Below are positions 25,912-34,376 of a DNA stretch of 64,000 bases, piece after piece (positions within the stretch are counted from its first letter, which is position 1; each line of letters begins with the position of its first letter). Source of the DNA: Pseudosulfitobacter pseudonitzschiae (GTDB lineage: Bacteria; Pseudomonadota; Alphaproteobacteria; Rhodobacterales; Rhodobacteraceae). The stretch lies in NCBI RefSeq assembly GCF_002222635.1, contig NZ_CP022416.1, positions 364,096 through 428,095 of the forward strand. Direction: 5' to 3'. A model generated the notes under the pieces. It worked only from the letters and a program-made list of their open reading frames with translations, searched no databases and was not told the DNA's origin. Both the position numbers and the translations under genes were made by a program.

Positions 25912-27204
25912 ATGCCTGAACAGCGCCCCCGGATCCACTGGGTCTCTCCCCTGCCCCCCGCGGAGACGGACATTGCCCATTACACGCAGCGCATCCTGCC
26001 CGAGCTTGCCGAGCGCGCCGACCTCACGCTCTGGACCGATGCGGAGACCTGGGATAGCGGGCTGGAAAGCTTCTGCCCGGTCCGGCACCTGGACCCATAC
26101 CGGATAGTGCCGGGGCAGATGCGGACTGCCGGGCCGCGGGGCGACCGTCCCGGCACAATCTTCATCAATATCGGGAACGCATGGTGTTTCCACGCGGGCC
26201 TGCTGGCCCTCGCCCGGCGCATGCCCTCCGTCATCGTCCTGCATGACCTCGCCTTGCAGGAAATGTTCTGCGATGCCGTGCACAACGGTCTCCTTGCGCG
26301 CGACGACTACCTCGCCGCCATGCAGCACTGGTATGGCGAGGAGGGCCGGAACGTGGCGCAAGACGAAGGCAGGCAGAGCGCCATGGACCTGGGCCAGCGA
26401 TTTCCGGGCTTCGAACTGACGATGGAGAACGCGGTCGCGGTGCTGACGCATACGCCAGCGGCCTCGCAGGCGGTCGCCGCCCGCGGGGTCCTTCCGGCCT
26501 ACCGGCTCGACCTGCCCTTCCGGGCGACGGGGGCCGTCTACAGCGGCCGATCCATGCAAGGGCCGCTCCGCCTTGTTCAGTTCGGCCATATCGGCCCCAA
26601 CCGGCGCCTGGAACAGGTGCTCGAGGCCTTGGCCGGGATGGGGCCGGAGTTCGATTTCGTTCTCGATATCGTCGGCAAGCTCTGGAATCCCGACCTGATC
26701 GAGGCGCGGTGCGCCGACCTGGGCATCGCCGGAAAGGTACGGCGGCACGGCTACGTGCCCGAAGCGGAGCTCGATGCGCTGCTCGGCCGGGCCCATCTCG
26801 TCTTCAACCTCCGTCACCCGACCATGGGCGAGGCCTCCGGCAGCCAGCTGCGCATCTGGAACGCGGCCGCGGCCTCGGTGGTGACGGACCAGGGCTGGTA
26901 TCATCACCTGCCCGATGACACGGTCTTCCGCGTGCCCGTCGAGGAGGACGTGATCGCGCTGCGCGTCCTGCTGGAACGGCTCGACAAGGACAGGACCATC
27001 GGCCAGTCGCTGGGGGCCGCGGGATACGCCCGCCTTGTTGAACACCACGGCCCCGCACAGTATGCCGATGGCATCGCCGAGGTGGCGCGCGCCTTCGAGT
27101 CCGATACCCGGGATGCGGTTCTTGCCCATGCAGCTCGGCGGCTCCTATCGAGCGGCGCAGATGACACGGGCCTGGTGCGGCGGCGGCTGGCCCGGTTTTT
27201 CTGA
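25912..27204 (+). CDS. Glycosyltransferase, GT4-like
   Basis: This 430-residue enzyme lies three bases after the fusion gene. It opens with RIHWVSPLPPAETDIAHYTQ, a pattern common to transferases acting in surface-glycan clusters. It also has VIVLHDLALQEMFCDAV and a donor half with LVQFGHIGPNRRLEQVLEAL, VRRHGYVPEAELDALLGRAH and MGEASGSQLRIWNAAAASVV. It forms a three-gene operon with the methyltransferase and the fusion protein. Acceptor and donor are unknown. Confidence 0.82.
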   Translation: MPEQRPRIHWVSPLPPAETDIAHYTQRILPELAERADLTLWTDAETWDSGLESFCPVRHLDPYRIVPGQMRTAGPRGDRPGTIFINIGNAWCFHAGLLALARRMPSVIVLHDLALQEMFCDAVHNGLLARDDYLAAMQHWYGEEGRNVAQDEGRQSAMDLGQRFPGFELTMENAVAVLTHTPAASQAVAARGVLPAYRLDLPFRATGAVYSGRSMQGPLRLVQFGHIGPNRRLEQVLEALAGMGPEFDFVLDIVGKLWNPDLIEARCADLGIAGKVRRHGYVPEAELDALLGRAHLVFNLRHPTMGEASGSQLRIWNAAAASVVTDQGWYHHLPDDTVFRVPVEEDVIALRVLLERLDKDRTIGQSLGAAGYARLVEHHGPAQYADGIAEVARAFESDTRDAVLAHAARRLLSSGADDTGLVRRRLARFF

Positions 27205-27221
27205 ACGGCTTTTAGTTCGCA

Positions 27222-28070
27222 TGACTCGCTATGTCTTTGACGTGACAGCCCTCAGGCACTACCTGTGACCTGACCGATTACGCGACATTGTGCGGCCTGC
27301 TCAAGATCACCCCGAGCCCCCTGTCGCTTCCCGGGATGGAGAAACATGCCAGGGGCTCGGTCAAGCGCTGGCTCCGCGTGTGGACAGGGACCTGCGTGCG
27401 GCCATCGGGGGTGCAAAATACTTCCGGCGCCGGAACCTGTCACTGGAGGCGTGGAAAGCCGCCCGTGCCGGGTACTCCCGCCGCCAGGCCCATGCGAGGG
27501 CGCAGCTCGGCCTGAAGGTCTGCGTCCTGCTGCACGACCTGATCCCGCTCATGACACCGCAATACACTGAAGACGAGATCTGCCACCGGTTCCATGACTG
27601 ACTGACGCGCTCCGCCAGCTATGTCACGTGCTTCCTGGCGAATTCGGAGAATACTGCCAGCGACCTGCGCGCCTTCCTGGAAAGCCAGGGGGCGGAGGTG
27701 CCCGTTCGGGTGGTCCCGCTCGCACATGCCACCCACCCCGCACGATGCCCCCGCAACGCTGACCTGCCCGCCCCAACGGGCAGCCCTTATGCCGCCTTCC
27801 ACGAGGGGGCGGGCATACCCGATCGCATCCGGGTCCTGATCAAGCCTGGTGGTGGGCACCCCGGAGATGCGCAAGAACCTCTGGCGACTCGCGACCGTCT
27901 GGGACAGGCTGCGCAGGCAATCCGGCCGCGCCCCCTCGCGATGTCGTCAGGGTCGTCTCGGCAGGCTCCACCGCGGGCAGCCTCGCATACCGGCTATCCG
28001 CGGACATTACAGACAGCTTTGCAAGTGGGTGGATGTCGCCCGCGAAGTCAGGCGGGTTTACGAAGGCTGA
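27222..28070 (+). pseudogene. Glycosyltransferase relic with several frameshifts and stops
   Basis: A start MTRYVFDVTALRHYL is followed by a stop. Shifted frames then give YFRRRNLSLEAWKAARAGYS, VCVLLHDLIPLMTPQYTEDE, a TGA, FLANSENTASDLRAFLE, VVPLAHA and finally TPEMRKNLWRLATVWDRLRR. The order HDLIP, NSxNTxxDL, VxPLAHA, KNxWRLAxxW is the same as in the intact GT at 34377-35801, which identifies the ancestor. It lies directly after the glyco-operon and has lost at least three frame junctions. Confidence 0.75.
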
Positions 28071-28117
28071 CCTTACTGTAACGGCTGTCTGACGTCAGAA
28101 GATGGAGAAGACACGCG

Positions 28118-29821
28118 CTAGACGACCAGATCGTACGCCTCGTAATCGCTGCGCAGGCCGATCGTGGAGATGATCTCGCCGTTGTCCAGCGTCCAGGAGG
28201 CAGTGAACGTGTCTTCCACGGCGACGTTGAATATCTCGGGATCGAGCAGGATCAGCTCGTTGCCGACCACGATCATTTCCAGATCGTTATCCTTCGACAT
28301 GAGGAAGGAGATGAAGGCGAACGCCTCGTCGTCATATAACTGGAACTGGTTCTTCTGACCGGACGCGCCCCCGAAGTCCACGTCGATGACATCCTGCGCC
28401 GGCTTTCCCGTTTCCGGCGGGCCGGTAATCAGGTCCCTTGCCTTCTCCAGCTCGCTGGCACTCACGTCGAAGGTCGCGACCACGGCGTTGTTGTCGAAGG
28501 TGTATTCGCGCGCGTTGGTTTCGAGATTCTCCGAGACGTTCTCCAGGCCGAACCTGGAGAGCATCTGGGCCATCTGATCGGTGTCCTGGGCATAGGTGAT
28601 GGCCGTCTCGGCCAGCGCGTCCTGCACGGCCTCCACCTCCGGTGTGGCCGTGGCCCGGGCCGTCTCGACGGTTGGTTTCCCGGTGTCGCGTAGCTGTTCT
28701 TGCGCCTCGAGGAAGGCACTGACCTGGGTCGCGAGACCCTCGACGAATGCCGAAACATGGCCCTGGACATTGGCGTCCTGATGCACCTCGATATCCGAGG
28801 TCGTGGCCTCCTTCCCATCCCTGCCCGCGAGCGAGACCTCGTCGAAAAACCGCGTCAGCGCCGCGAGGAAATCCTGCATACCGGTCTGGGCAAACCCGAG
28901 GTCATCCATGCCGTCCCCGGCCGCGCTCTCCTGGCCGGCGATCATGGCGAGGATGCTTTCCGGGGTCATCGCATCCACGTCCGGGACCTGCGTCTCCGAC
29001 ATGAAGCCGAGCGATATGGCAATGGCGCTCAACCCGATCGCATAGGTGTTTTGCCCGAGCTTCTCCTCGGTGAACGCCTCCGTGTCATGCGCGTCCCGGA
29101 TCAGGACGCCGTCTTGCCTGACGGCGTCGTCCTGCATGCCTTGGTCCTGCAGGGTTAGCTGCAGCGGATCGAACTCCGTATCCCAGGGGCCGGAGCCGGG
29201 CACCAGGTCGCCGGGGAGGTCGGGAACGGGGCTGCCGGCGCTCTCCTCCGGCAGGATCAGGACGAGCTCTTCGGCGGCCAGGAACAGGGTCCAGATAAGC
29301 GCCGCCAGTATCGTGGAGGGATGCAGGAACACCTTGCCGTTGCGCCCCAGCCGGACGACGCGTTGCGTGTCCGGTGCGTCGCCCTCTGCGGGGGCCCTGC
29401 GCCTAGTGAATTCCTCAATCAGCGCGTTGAAATCGCGCCCACGCAGCGGTTGGCTTATGTTGGGGCTGTCGAGGAGATAGACACCGTCGAGGCGGCACAG
29501 GTGAATGTACACCTCGCCATTGCCGTCGCAGAAGAGAAACCAAGGATCGCCCTCGTCGGTGATGCCGCGGTCGATCTCGTTCGGGACGCCCGCCGCATCC
29601 AGAAGCCGCTTGACGCGGAAGAGGTTGGCCAGCTCCTGGTTGGACCAGTCCTTGGCGCGCAGTTTGCCCAAGTCGCGGTAGCTCTTCGCCTTGGGCAGCG
29701 GGAAGGTGTGATCGTTGGCGAGGGTCTGGTCGTCGAAATGCAGGATGTCATCACCGTCCTGAAGAAACGCCAGGCGTTTCACTCCTCCACTGGTCTCGGG
29801 GAATTTCAGGATGTTGGCCAT
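28118..29821 (-). CDS. Unknown 567-residue protein with two membrane segments
   Basis: I cannot name this family. The N-terminal 150 residues are soluble and contain WSNQELANLFRVKRLLDAAG, DRGITDEGDPWFLFCDGNGE and VYIHLCRLDGVYLLDSP, a compact sensor-like or enzyme-like module. A hydrophobic stretch STILAALIWTLFLAAEELVL follows near residue 170. A second, YAIGLSAIAISLGF, lies near residue 265. Between and after these the chain is very acidic and rich in Asp, Glu, Gln and Ala, with a long helical region to about residue 440 and a more ordered C-terminus (DDEAFAFISFLMSKDNDLEM). It is probably an inner-membrane protein. An XRE regulator lies 48 bases upstream on the same strand. It sits among glycan and type I secretion genes, which suggests a role in that surface system. 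Confidence 0.72.
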   Translation of the reverse strand: MANILKFPETSGGVKRLAFLQDGDDILHFDDQTLANDHTFPLPKAKSYRDLGKLRAKDWSNQELANLFRVKRLLDAAGVPNEIDRGITDEGDPWFLFCDGNGEVYIHLCRLDGVYLLDSPNISQPLRGRDFNALIEEFTRRRAPAEGDAPDTQRVVRLGRNGKVFLHPSTILAALIWTLFLAAEELVLILPEESAGSPVPDLPGDLVPGSGPWDTEFDPLQLTLQDQGMQDDAVRQDGVLIRDAHDTEAFTEEKLGQNTYAIGLSAIAISLGFMSETQVPDVDAMTPESILAMIAGQESAAGDGMDDLGFAQTGMQDFLAALTRFFDEVSLAGRDGKEATTSDIEVHQDANVQGHVSAFVEGLATQVSAFLEAQEQLRDTGKPTVETARATATPEVEAVQDALAETAITYAQDTDQMAQMLSRFGLENVSENLETNAREYTFDNNAVVATFDVSASELEKARDLITGPPETGKPAQDVIDVDFGGASGQKNQFQLYDDEAFAFISFLMSKDNDLEMIVVGNELILLDPEIFNVAVEDTFTASWTLDNGEIISTIGLRSDYEAYDLVV

Positions 29822-29869
29822 GGGTGATGGTGCTCTTGCTCTCTCGTACGCGGACCGGCTCTCCCCAGC

Positions 29870-30175
29870 TTACGACGCTTCGTCTTCGAATAGAACCCGG
29901 TATGTCATCGGCTCGTAATGCTTGAGCAGCATGCGGACGAAATCCTGCGGGTTCTGATCCAGCGCATGGGCCCATTCGACATAGCGGTGCGCGGGGATCT
30001 TGCCGCGGCCGTTCTCCAGCTGGGAGATGAACGTGTAGTAGTCGAGCGACAGGATATCGGCCAGATCGCGCTGCGACAGCCCCTGTTCCTCGCGCAGCGA
30101 ACGAAGCCACAGGCCAAGCGTGACCCTTTGCTCCTTGGTCTCTTCGGGTGAGGTCTTGTGAAGTCCGGCCAACAT
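29870..30175 (-). CDS. XRE-family helix-turn-helix regulator
   Basis: This 101-residue protein has an HTH_3 domain at about residues 20-78: LGLWLRSLREEQGLSQRDLA for the first helices and DYYTFISQLENGRGKIPAHR across the recognition helix. After it, WAHALDQNPQDFVRMLLKHY and MTYRVLFED close the chain. It lies just upstream of the unknown 567-residue gene on the same strand and may regulate it and itself. Its own start region faces a gene-free stretch of about 470 bases. Confidence 0.85.
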   Translation of the reverse strand: MLAGLHKTSPEETKEQRVTLGLWLRSLREEQGLSQRDLADILSLDYYTFISQLENGRGKIPAHRYVEWAHALDQNPQDFVRMLLKHYEPMTYRVLFEDEAS

Positions 30176-30642
30176 TTCAGTATCCTCGTGGGCAGCAGTC
30201 TTGAGAGGTTCAGGTCAATGAGCCTCGTGGCGCCACAGACGTTCAGTATATCATTATACATCACTTGCTTTCTCGAGGCAAACCTCGCGTGGCAGCCCGA
30301 TTGTATACCTTCGCAGAGCATAAGTATAACCGGGAGTGACGGGTTTTTGTTGATTTCGCAGAGCGCCCCTTGCCGGATGGCCCGTCTTGTGGACGAACCG
30401 ATTCGGCTTCGGCGCACGGGGCGGCGTTTGCCCCGAATTCCGGCCATACGGAGGATGTTCCACCTCTGTTCCGACACAGAGGTGGGGAAGCCAGACGGCT
30501 TCTATAGTATATTTCCGCATGAGACCCACAATATCCTGCAGAATCACTTGCCGGCCCGTGCTTGCCCCAGCATAATATTACGCTCATAAGGTGTTGTGGC
30601 GCGGAAAACCGTAACTAACGACAGTGCGCCCTTGGGTGAGGG
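30176..30642. other. Intergenic region between XRE gene and plasmid-partition relic
   Basis: Open frames exist on both strands but none shows a recognisable protein or ribosome site. The part next to 30176-30300 is AT-rich and probably carries the XRE promoter (minus strand). Confidence 0.45.
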
Positions 30643-31620
30643 ATGATGATCAGCACGCGGATCGACCTTCTTGTCGGTGAGCACGCACTCAAGCTCTCGG
30701 AGCGGCTGCAGGCCCACCGGGCACAGCTCTTCCCGCCCGATTCCCGCAAGGAGATGCGGAAATTCACCAGTTGCGCGGCTCCTCGATGTCAAGGATGCCT
30801 ACCTGCGTAAGTTGCATCTCGCTGGCAAGGGCCCCTCCCCAGAGATCCGCGTCAGGGGGCGACACTATTACACCACCGCTGACATCCAAAGCCTGCGCGA
30901 GCTCCTTGAGGCCGGCGCCAAGAGTCTGGGCACCTACCTGCCGGGGCGGCGCGAGGGCGATCACCTGCAGGTCATCACGGTGATCAATTTCAAGGGCGGG
31001 GTTGGCAAAACTACCGCCGCCGCGCACTTGGCGCAGAAGATGGCGCTCGACGGCTACCGGGTGTTGGGCATCGATCTCGACCCGCAGGTCAGCTTCTCGG
31101 CGCTGCACGGGTTCCAGCCGGAATTCGACCTGTTCGACTGCGGCACGCTCTATGATGCGATCCGTTACGAGGATCCGGTGCCGCTCAGCCGGGTGATCCG
31201 GCGTAGCTATTTCACCAATCTCGACATTGTACCGGGCAATCTCGACGTCATGGAGTTCGAGCATAAGATCCCGCGCATGCTGGCCGAGCGGGACGGCACG
31301 CTGTTCTTCACCCGCGTGGGCGATGCGCTGGCCGAGATCGAGGCGATTACGACGTGGTGGTGGTCGACTGCCCGCCGCAGCTCGGCTTCCTGACTATGTC
31401 GGCGCTCTCGGCGGCGACCACGGTGCTGGTTACGGTGCATCCACAAATGCTCGACGTGATGAGCATATGCCAGTCCCTGCTGATGACCTCAAACCTCTTG
31501 AGTGTGGTGTCGGAAGCAGGGGGCAATATGTCCTATGACTGGATGCGCTATGTCATCACCCGCTACGAGCCAGACGACGGGCCGTAGAACCAGATGGTCA
31601 GTTTCATGCGCTCAATGTTC
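30643..31620 (+). pseudogene. repA: Plasmid partition ATPase (ParA/RepA of a repABC-type unit), decayed
   Basis: ATG 30643 starts STRIDLLVGEHALKLSERLQ and LFPPDSRKEMRKFTS. A frameshift near 30770 moves to RLLDVKDAYLRKLHLAGKGP and then ITVINFKGGVGKTTAAAHLA, the deviant Walker A of ParA. A second shift near 31348 gives YDVVVVDCPPQLGFLTMSAL. An in-frame TAG at 31585-31587 replaces the usual Gln after EPDDGP. NQMVSFMRSMF continues to about 31620, where similarity ends abruptly. The C-terminal quarter and repB/repC are absent. It is dead, but identity as the RepA of repABC is secure. Confidence 0.85.
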
Positions 31621-31763
31621 GTAAGCGCGAACTTCTCTGCATAGTTGAGGTTTTTGGGGCGTTTTGGCTCTTTTTTATTCAGTTGGCGCTGATTTTTTGA
31701 AGTTGAAGGGTAACAGATCGCTGATGTCGTCGTCGTGGTTGCGTTGCGGCAACCTCACGCGCC

Positions 31764-32819
31764 TAAAGCGACCCGCCCAAAACCTGAATCGCGGGGATTC
31801 CCACACGCATGATTTTGTGATTCATCCTGTTTGGGAGGATGGATCATGTCAGCACCTTTGCCAGACGCGCTTCGGGCGCGGTTTCAGCGATACATTGAGG
31901 AAGGGTTAAGCGGTCGCGCGGCGGCATTGCGCTTGAAACTCTCGCCCGCCACGGGAGCGCGGTGGGCGCTTGCGATCCGGCGGACCGGCCGGGCAGAGGC
32001 AGCTCCGCAGGGCCGACCAAAAGGCCGGGGCAAGCTGGACCCGCATCGGAGCTTCTTTGCTGAAATCATCGAGCAAGATGGAGACATCACGATGCCCGAG
32101 CTGAGTGCAGCCCTGTTTGACGCAACGAGTGTTCAGGCGCACCCCAACGCCATCGGTAAGTTCCTTCGCAAGCTGGGCTATACGTATAAAAAAAATCGCT
32201 GGTCGCCACCGAACGCCGCCGTGCCAAGGTAAGGCGACAGCGCGAAGACTGGTTCAAGCAGCGCCTCCCAGCCGTATCGAAGCACCCGGAACGCGTTGTC
32301 TTTATTGACGAAACATCCGTGAAGACGAACCTGACGCGGCAGCGGGGATGGGCCCCTTGCGGCAACCGCCTGATTATGGACACCCCCTTCGGCTCATGGG
32401 GCACCCAGACCTTCATAGCCGGACTGAGTGCCGACGCGATGATCGCCCCCTGGGTGATCAAAGGGGCCATGGATGGCGCGGCCTTCGCCGCTTACGTTGA
32501 AAAGGTGCTGGTGCCGGAACTCTCACCCGGAACCGTCGTCATTCTGGACAATCTCGCCACGCACAAGAATGCCGAAGCGGAAAAAGCATTGCGCAAGGCA
32601 GGGTGCTGGTTCCTGTTCTTGCCGCCCTACAGTCCCGACCTCAACCCCATCGAAATGGCGTTCTCAAAGCTCAAAGCACACCTGCGCCGGATCGGAGCGC
32701 GAACATTCACCGACATGTTCAACGCAATCGCCGAGATCTGCGACCTCTACTCTCCCGACGAGTGCTGGAATTACTTCACGGCTGCCGGATATGTCGCAGG
32801 TTAAAGGCAGGACGCTTTA
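31764..32819 (+). mobile_element. IS630-family insertion sequence, complete, about 1.05 kb
   Basis: The ends are inverted repeats: CTAAAGCGACCCGCC from 31763 mirrors GGCAGGACGCTTTAG at 32806-32820 with two mismatches. Each end begins with TA (31764-31765 and 32818-32819), as expected for the TA target duplication of this family. It encodes one transposase in two overlapping frames. The left side abuts about 140 bases of unassigned sequence; the right side abuts an IS110 fragment. Confidence 0.8.
31846..32804 (+). CDS. IS630 transposase, two frames joined at an A8 slippery run
   Basis: The first frame starts at ATG 31846 after GGGAGG and gives MSAPLPDALRARFQRYIEEG, a helix-turn-helix, then stops at 32232. 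The DDE catalytic part lies in the -1 frame: LVATERRRAKVRRQ, VVFIDETSVKTNL (first Asp), VVILDNLATHKN (second Asp) and PPYSPDLNPIEMAFSKLK (Glu), ending at 32804. The two frames meet at eight consecutive A residues (32188-32195), where a -1 slip restores a continuous protein. This may be programmed frameshifting rather than a mutation. Confidence 0.78.
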
Positions 32820-32837
32820 GAGCCCTTGTTCATGCGT

Positions 32838-33016
32838 CAGTGGTGCGCGCTGCCGCAAACCTCAAAGATGACCAAGCAGGGCTCCTGCTGGGCCATGAAC
32901 GCGGGGAACTGCTGTCGCGTGAGCTTTTTGCGAAACTGGATCTCCCCCGTCCGCAGGGCGCCGTGTATCTGGAAAACACTCTTTGCCAGATCGACTCCGA
33001 TCATCATATCCTTCAT
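32838..33016 (-). pseudogene. IS110-family transposase, N-terminal fragment
   Basis: From ATG (33016) on the minus strand, behind AAGGAGG, it reads MKDMMIGVDLAKSVFQIHGA and CLVIFEVCGSAHH, the first 60 residues of a DEDD transposase with its first Asp. It then ends near the IS630 right end. The remaining 280 residues are absent. Confidence 0.82.
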
Positions 33017-33099
33017 CTTGCCGTCCTCCTTTTTGCGTGGCGTTGAGCACCACGACTTTGGCACATTGCGATGCCGTCTGGGGAGGGCGGCAACCACTC

Positions 33100-33330
33100 C
33101 ATCTCGAATGGTACGCCCTGCGCTGGAAAATTGAGACTTTCTTCCGGACGTTGAAGTCCGGCTGCCGGATCGAGGAGCTACGTTTGGCCACGGCCGATCG
33201 CCTAGCCAACTGCATCGCGCTCCGCTGTGTGGTGACGTGGCGGGTGACATGGCTGGCAATGCTCAGCCGCAAGGCCTCCGACTGGTATTTGTGGGTAACT
33301 GCAAGGCGCACGGCAAGCTTATATCAGGGG
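33100..33330 (+). pseudogene. IS4-family transposase, C-terminal fragment
   Basis: The plus-strand frame reads LEWYALRWKIETFFRTLKSG, then EELRLATADRLANCIALRCV and TWRVTWLAMLSRKASD. This holds the YREK-like catalytic region (Y..R..E..K) of an IS4 transposase. The first three quarters of the protein are missing. Confidence 0.75.
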
Positions 33331-33334
33331 CATT

Positions 33335-33715
33335 CTAACAGTTGTATGAAAACTCATAGTAAGGTTTGATCAAAATCCTGGCAAAGGTGACGCCGCAGTT
33401 CCCTGATTTCTGTGACAGGTAAGCGTCAACTGCAGGTCTGAAGGTCGAAGCCTTGCCGTTTGGAGATGGTATCAAGCCAAGTGTAAGTCCCGTAGCGACA
33501 CCAGCCCCAGCGGCAGCACGAACACTTGGGGTTATCATTAAGCGGCCTTCCTGCGGTTTGTCAAAAATACGCCATACCCGACCGTTGTGTTGTATCTCTT
33601 GAGACAAAACGTTTGAGTAGTCTTTCGTGTAAAATTCAGTTTCACCTGTGCAGCCAGAAACCACGTAGAATGCTGCTAAAACAGCAAGAAATTTCTTATT
33701 GAAACCTCTTCGCAT
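33335..33715 (-). CDS. Putative lipoprotein of unknown function
   Basis: The frame is open from 33781, but ATG 33715 begins an evident lipoprotein signal: MRRGFNKKFLAVLAAFYVVSGC with a VSGC lipobox, so the mature form would start at Cys22 (126 residues total). The mature part contains GRVWRIFDKPQEGRLMITPS, then a glycine-rich segment AAAGAGVATGLTLGLIP and a terminal YYEFSYNC. I do not recognise the family. It is flanked by transposase fragments on both sides and may be a passenger. Confidence 0.55.
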   Translation of the reverse strand: MRRGFNKKFLAVLAAFYVVSGCTGETEFYTKDYSNVLSQEIQHNGRVWRIFDKPQEGRLMITPSVRAAAGAGVATGLTLGLIPSPNGKASTFRPAVDAYLSQKSGNCGVTFARILIKPYYEFSYNC

Positions 33716-33779
33716 AACGCCAATGTAACCCCCGCAGAATGTCATCTGCAACAGATTGCCCTTGTACAATGTGAGGCAC

Positions 33780-34160
33780 AAGTCTTTTCTGACAGCGTGT
33801 GCCCGTCATAAGGGTTGCCGGGCAGCGCACGCAGGCCCACCACGAAGCCTTCCTTGATCGTCGTGGCAATACTGACTTTGGTGCCAAATTCGTGCCGGAT
33901 CTGGGCCTTGCCCTTGGAGATGAAGCCGACATCAGGTTCATGCAGGGCATAGATTTCACCGCTGCCCTTTGGGGCTGGTGCAGCAGACGCGAGACCAGGA
34001 CCAAGGTGTCGAGGACAGTTTCGCGCAACGCGCCGACCGGTATCAGACCGAGTTGACGGCGCAGATCACACATCACACGGCCAGTGTATCCCTTCAATGT
34101 TCTCAAGGCCTTGCGCATGCGCTTGAACTGTCGCGCAAGCGCATAGGCAATGGACTATGG
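33780..34160 (-). pseudogene. IS5/IS1182-like transposase fragment, frameshifted
   Basis: The minus strand reads SIAYALARQFKRMRKALRTL, KGYTGRVMCDLRRQLGLIPV and TVLDTLVLVSRLLHQP. After a frameshift near 34000 it gives IYALHEPDV-like, ISKGKA and GFVVGLRALPGNPYD-like sequence. The catalytic aspartate and glutamate regions are incomplete. The resemblance is to IS5/IS1182-type transposases; the exact family is uncertain. Confidence 0.65.
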
Positions 34161-34243
34161 ATGGTCGGTGGGAGCGGAGGTCGACTGACCGGCTTCCTGA
34201 ATCGCCCGCTATTTTGGGCTAGTTTTGTCCTCTCCGAGGAGAC

Positions 34244-34309
34244 AGGCGATCCAAGTTCACGGATGAACAGACCATCGGTATCTTGAAGAAGCATCGGGAA
34301 GATGTCTGA
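34244..34309 (+). pseudogene. IS3-type OrfA start relic
   Basis: Twenty-one codons read RRSKFTDEQTIGILKKHRED before a stop. This is the very conserved beginning of IS3/IS407-group OrfA. The rest is missing. Confidence 0.6.
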
Positions 34310-34376
34310 TTGCTTCCAGCACTGTGAAATAAGACCCACTCATCATCACAGATGTTTCTCTCCGCAGAAACTGTGC

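Noticed and set aside
22267..28098. CTGTCTGACGTCAG present at 22267-22280 and 28085-28098, flanking the methyltransferase/glycosyltransferase cassette
   Set aside because: Several 14-base matches are expected by chance in a 64-kb window, and no IS end or target duplication could be tied to it.
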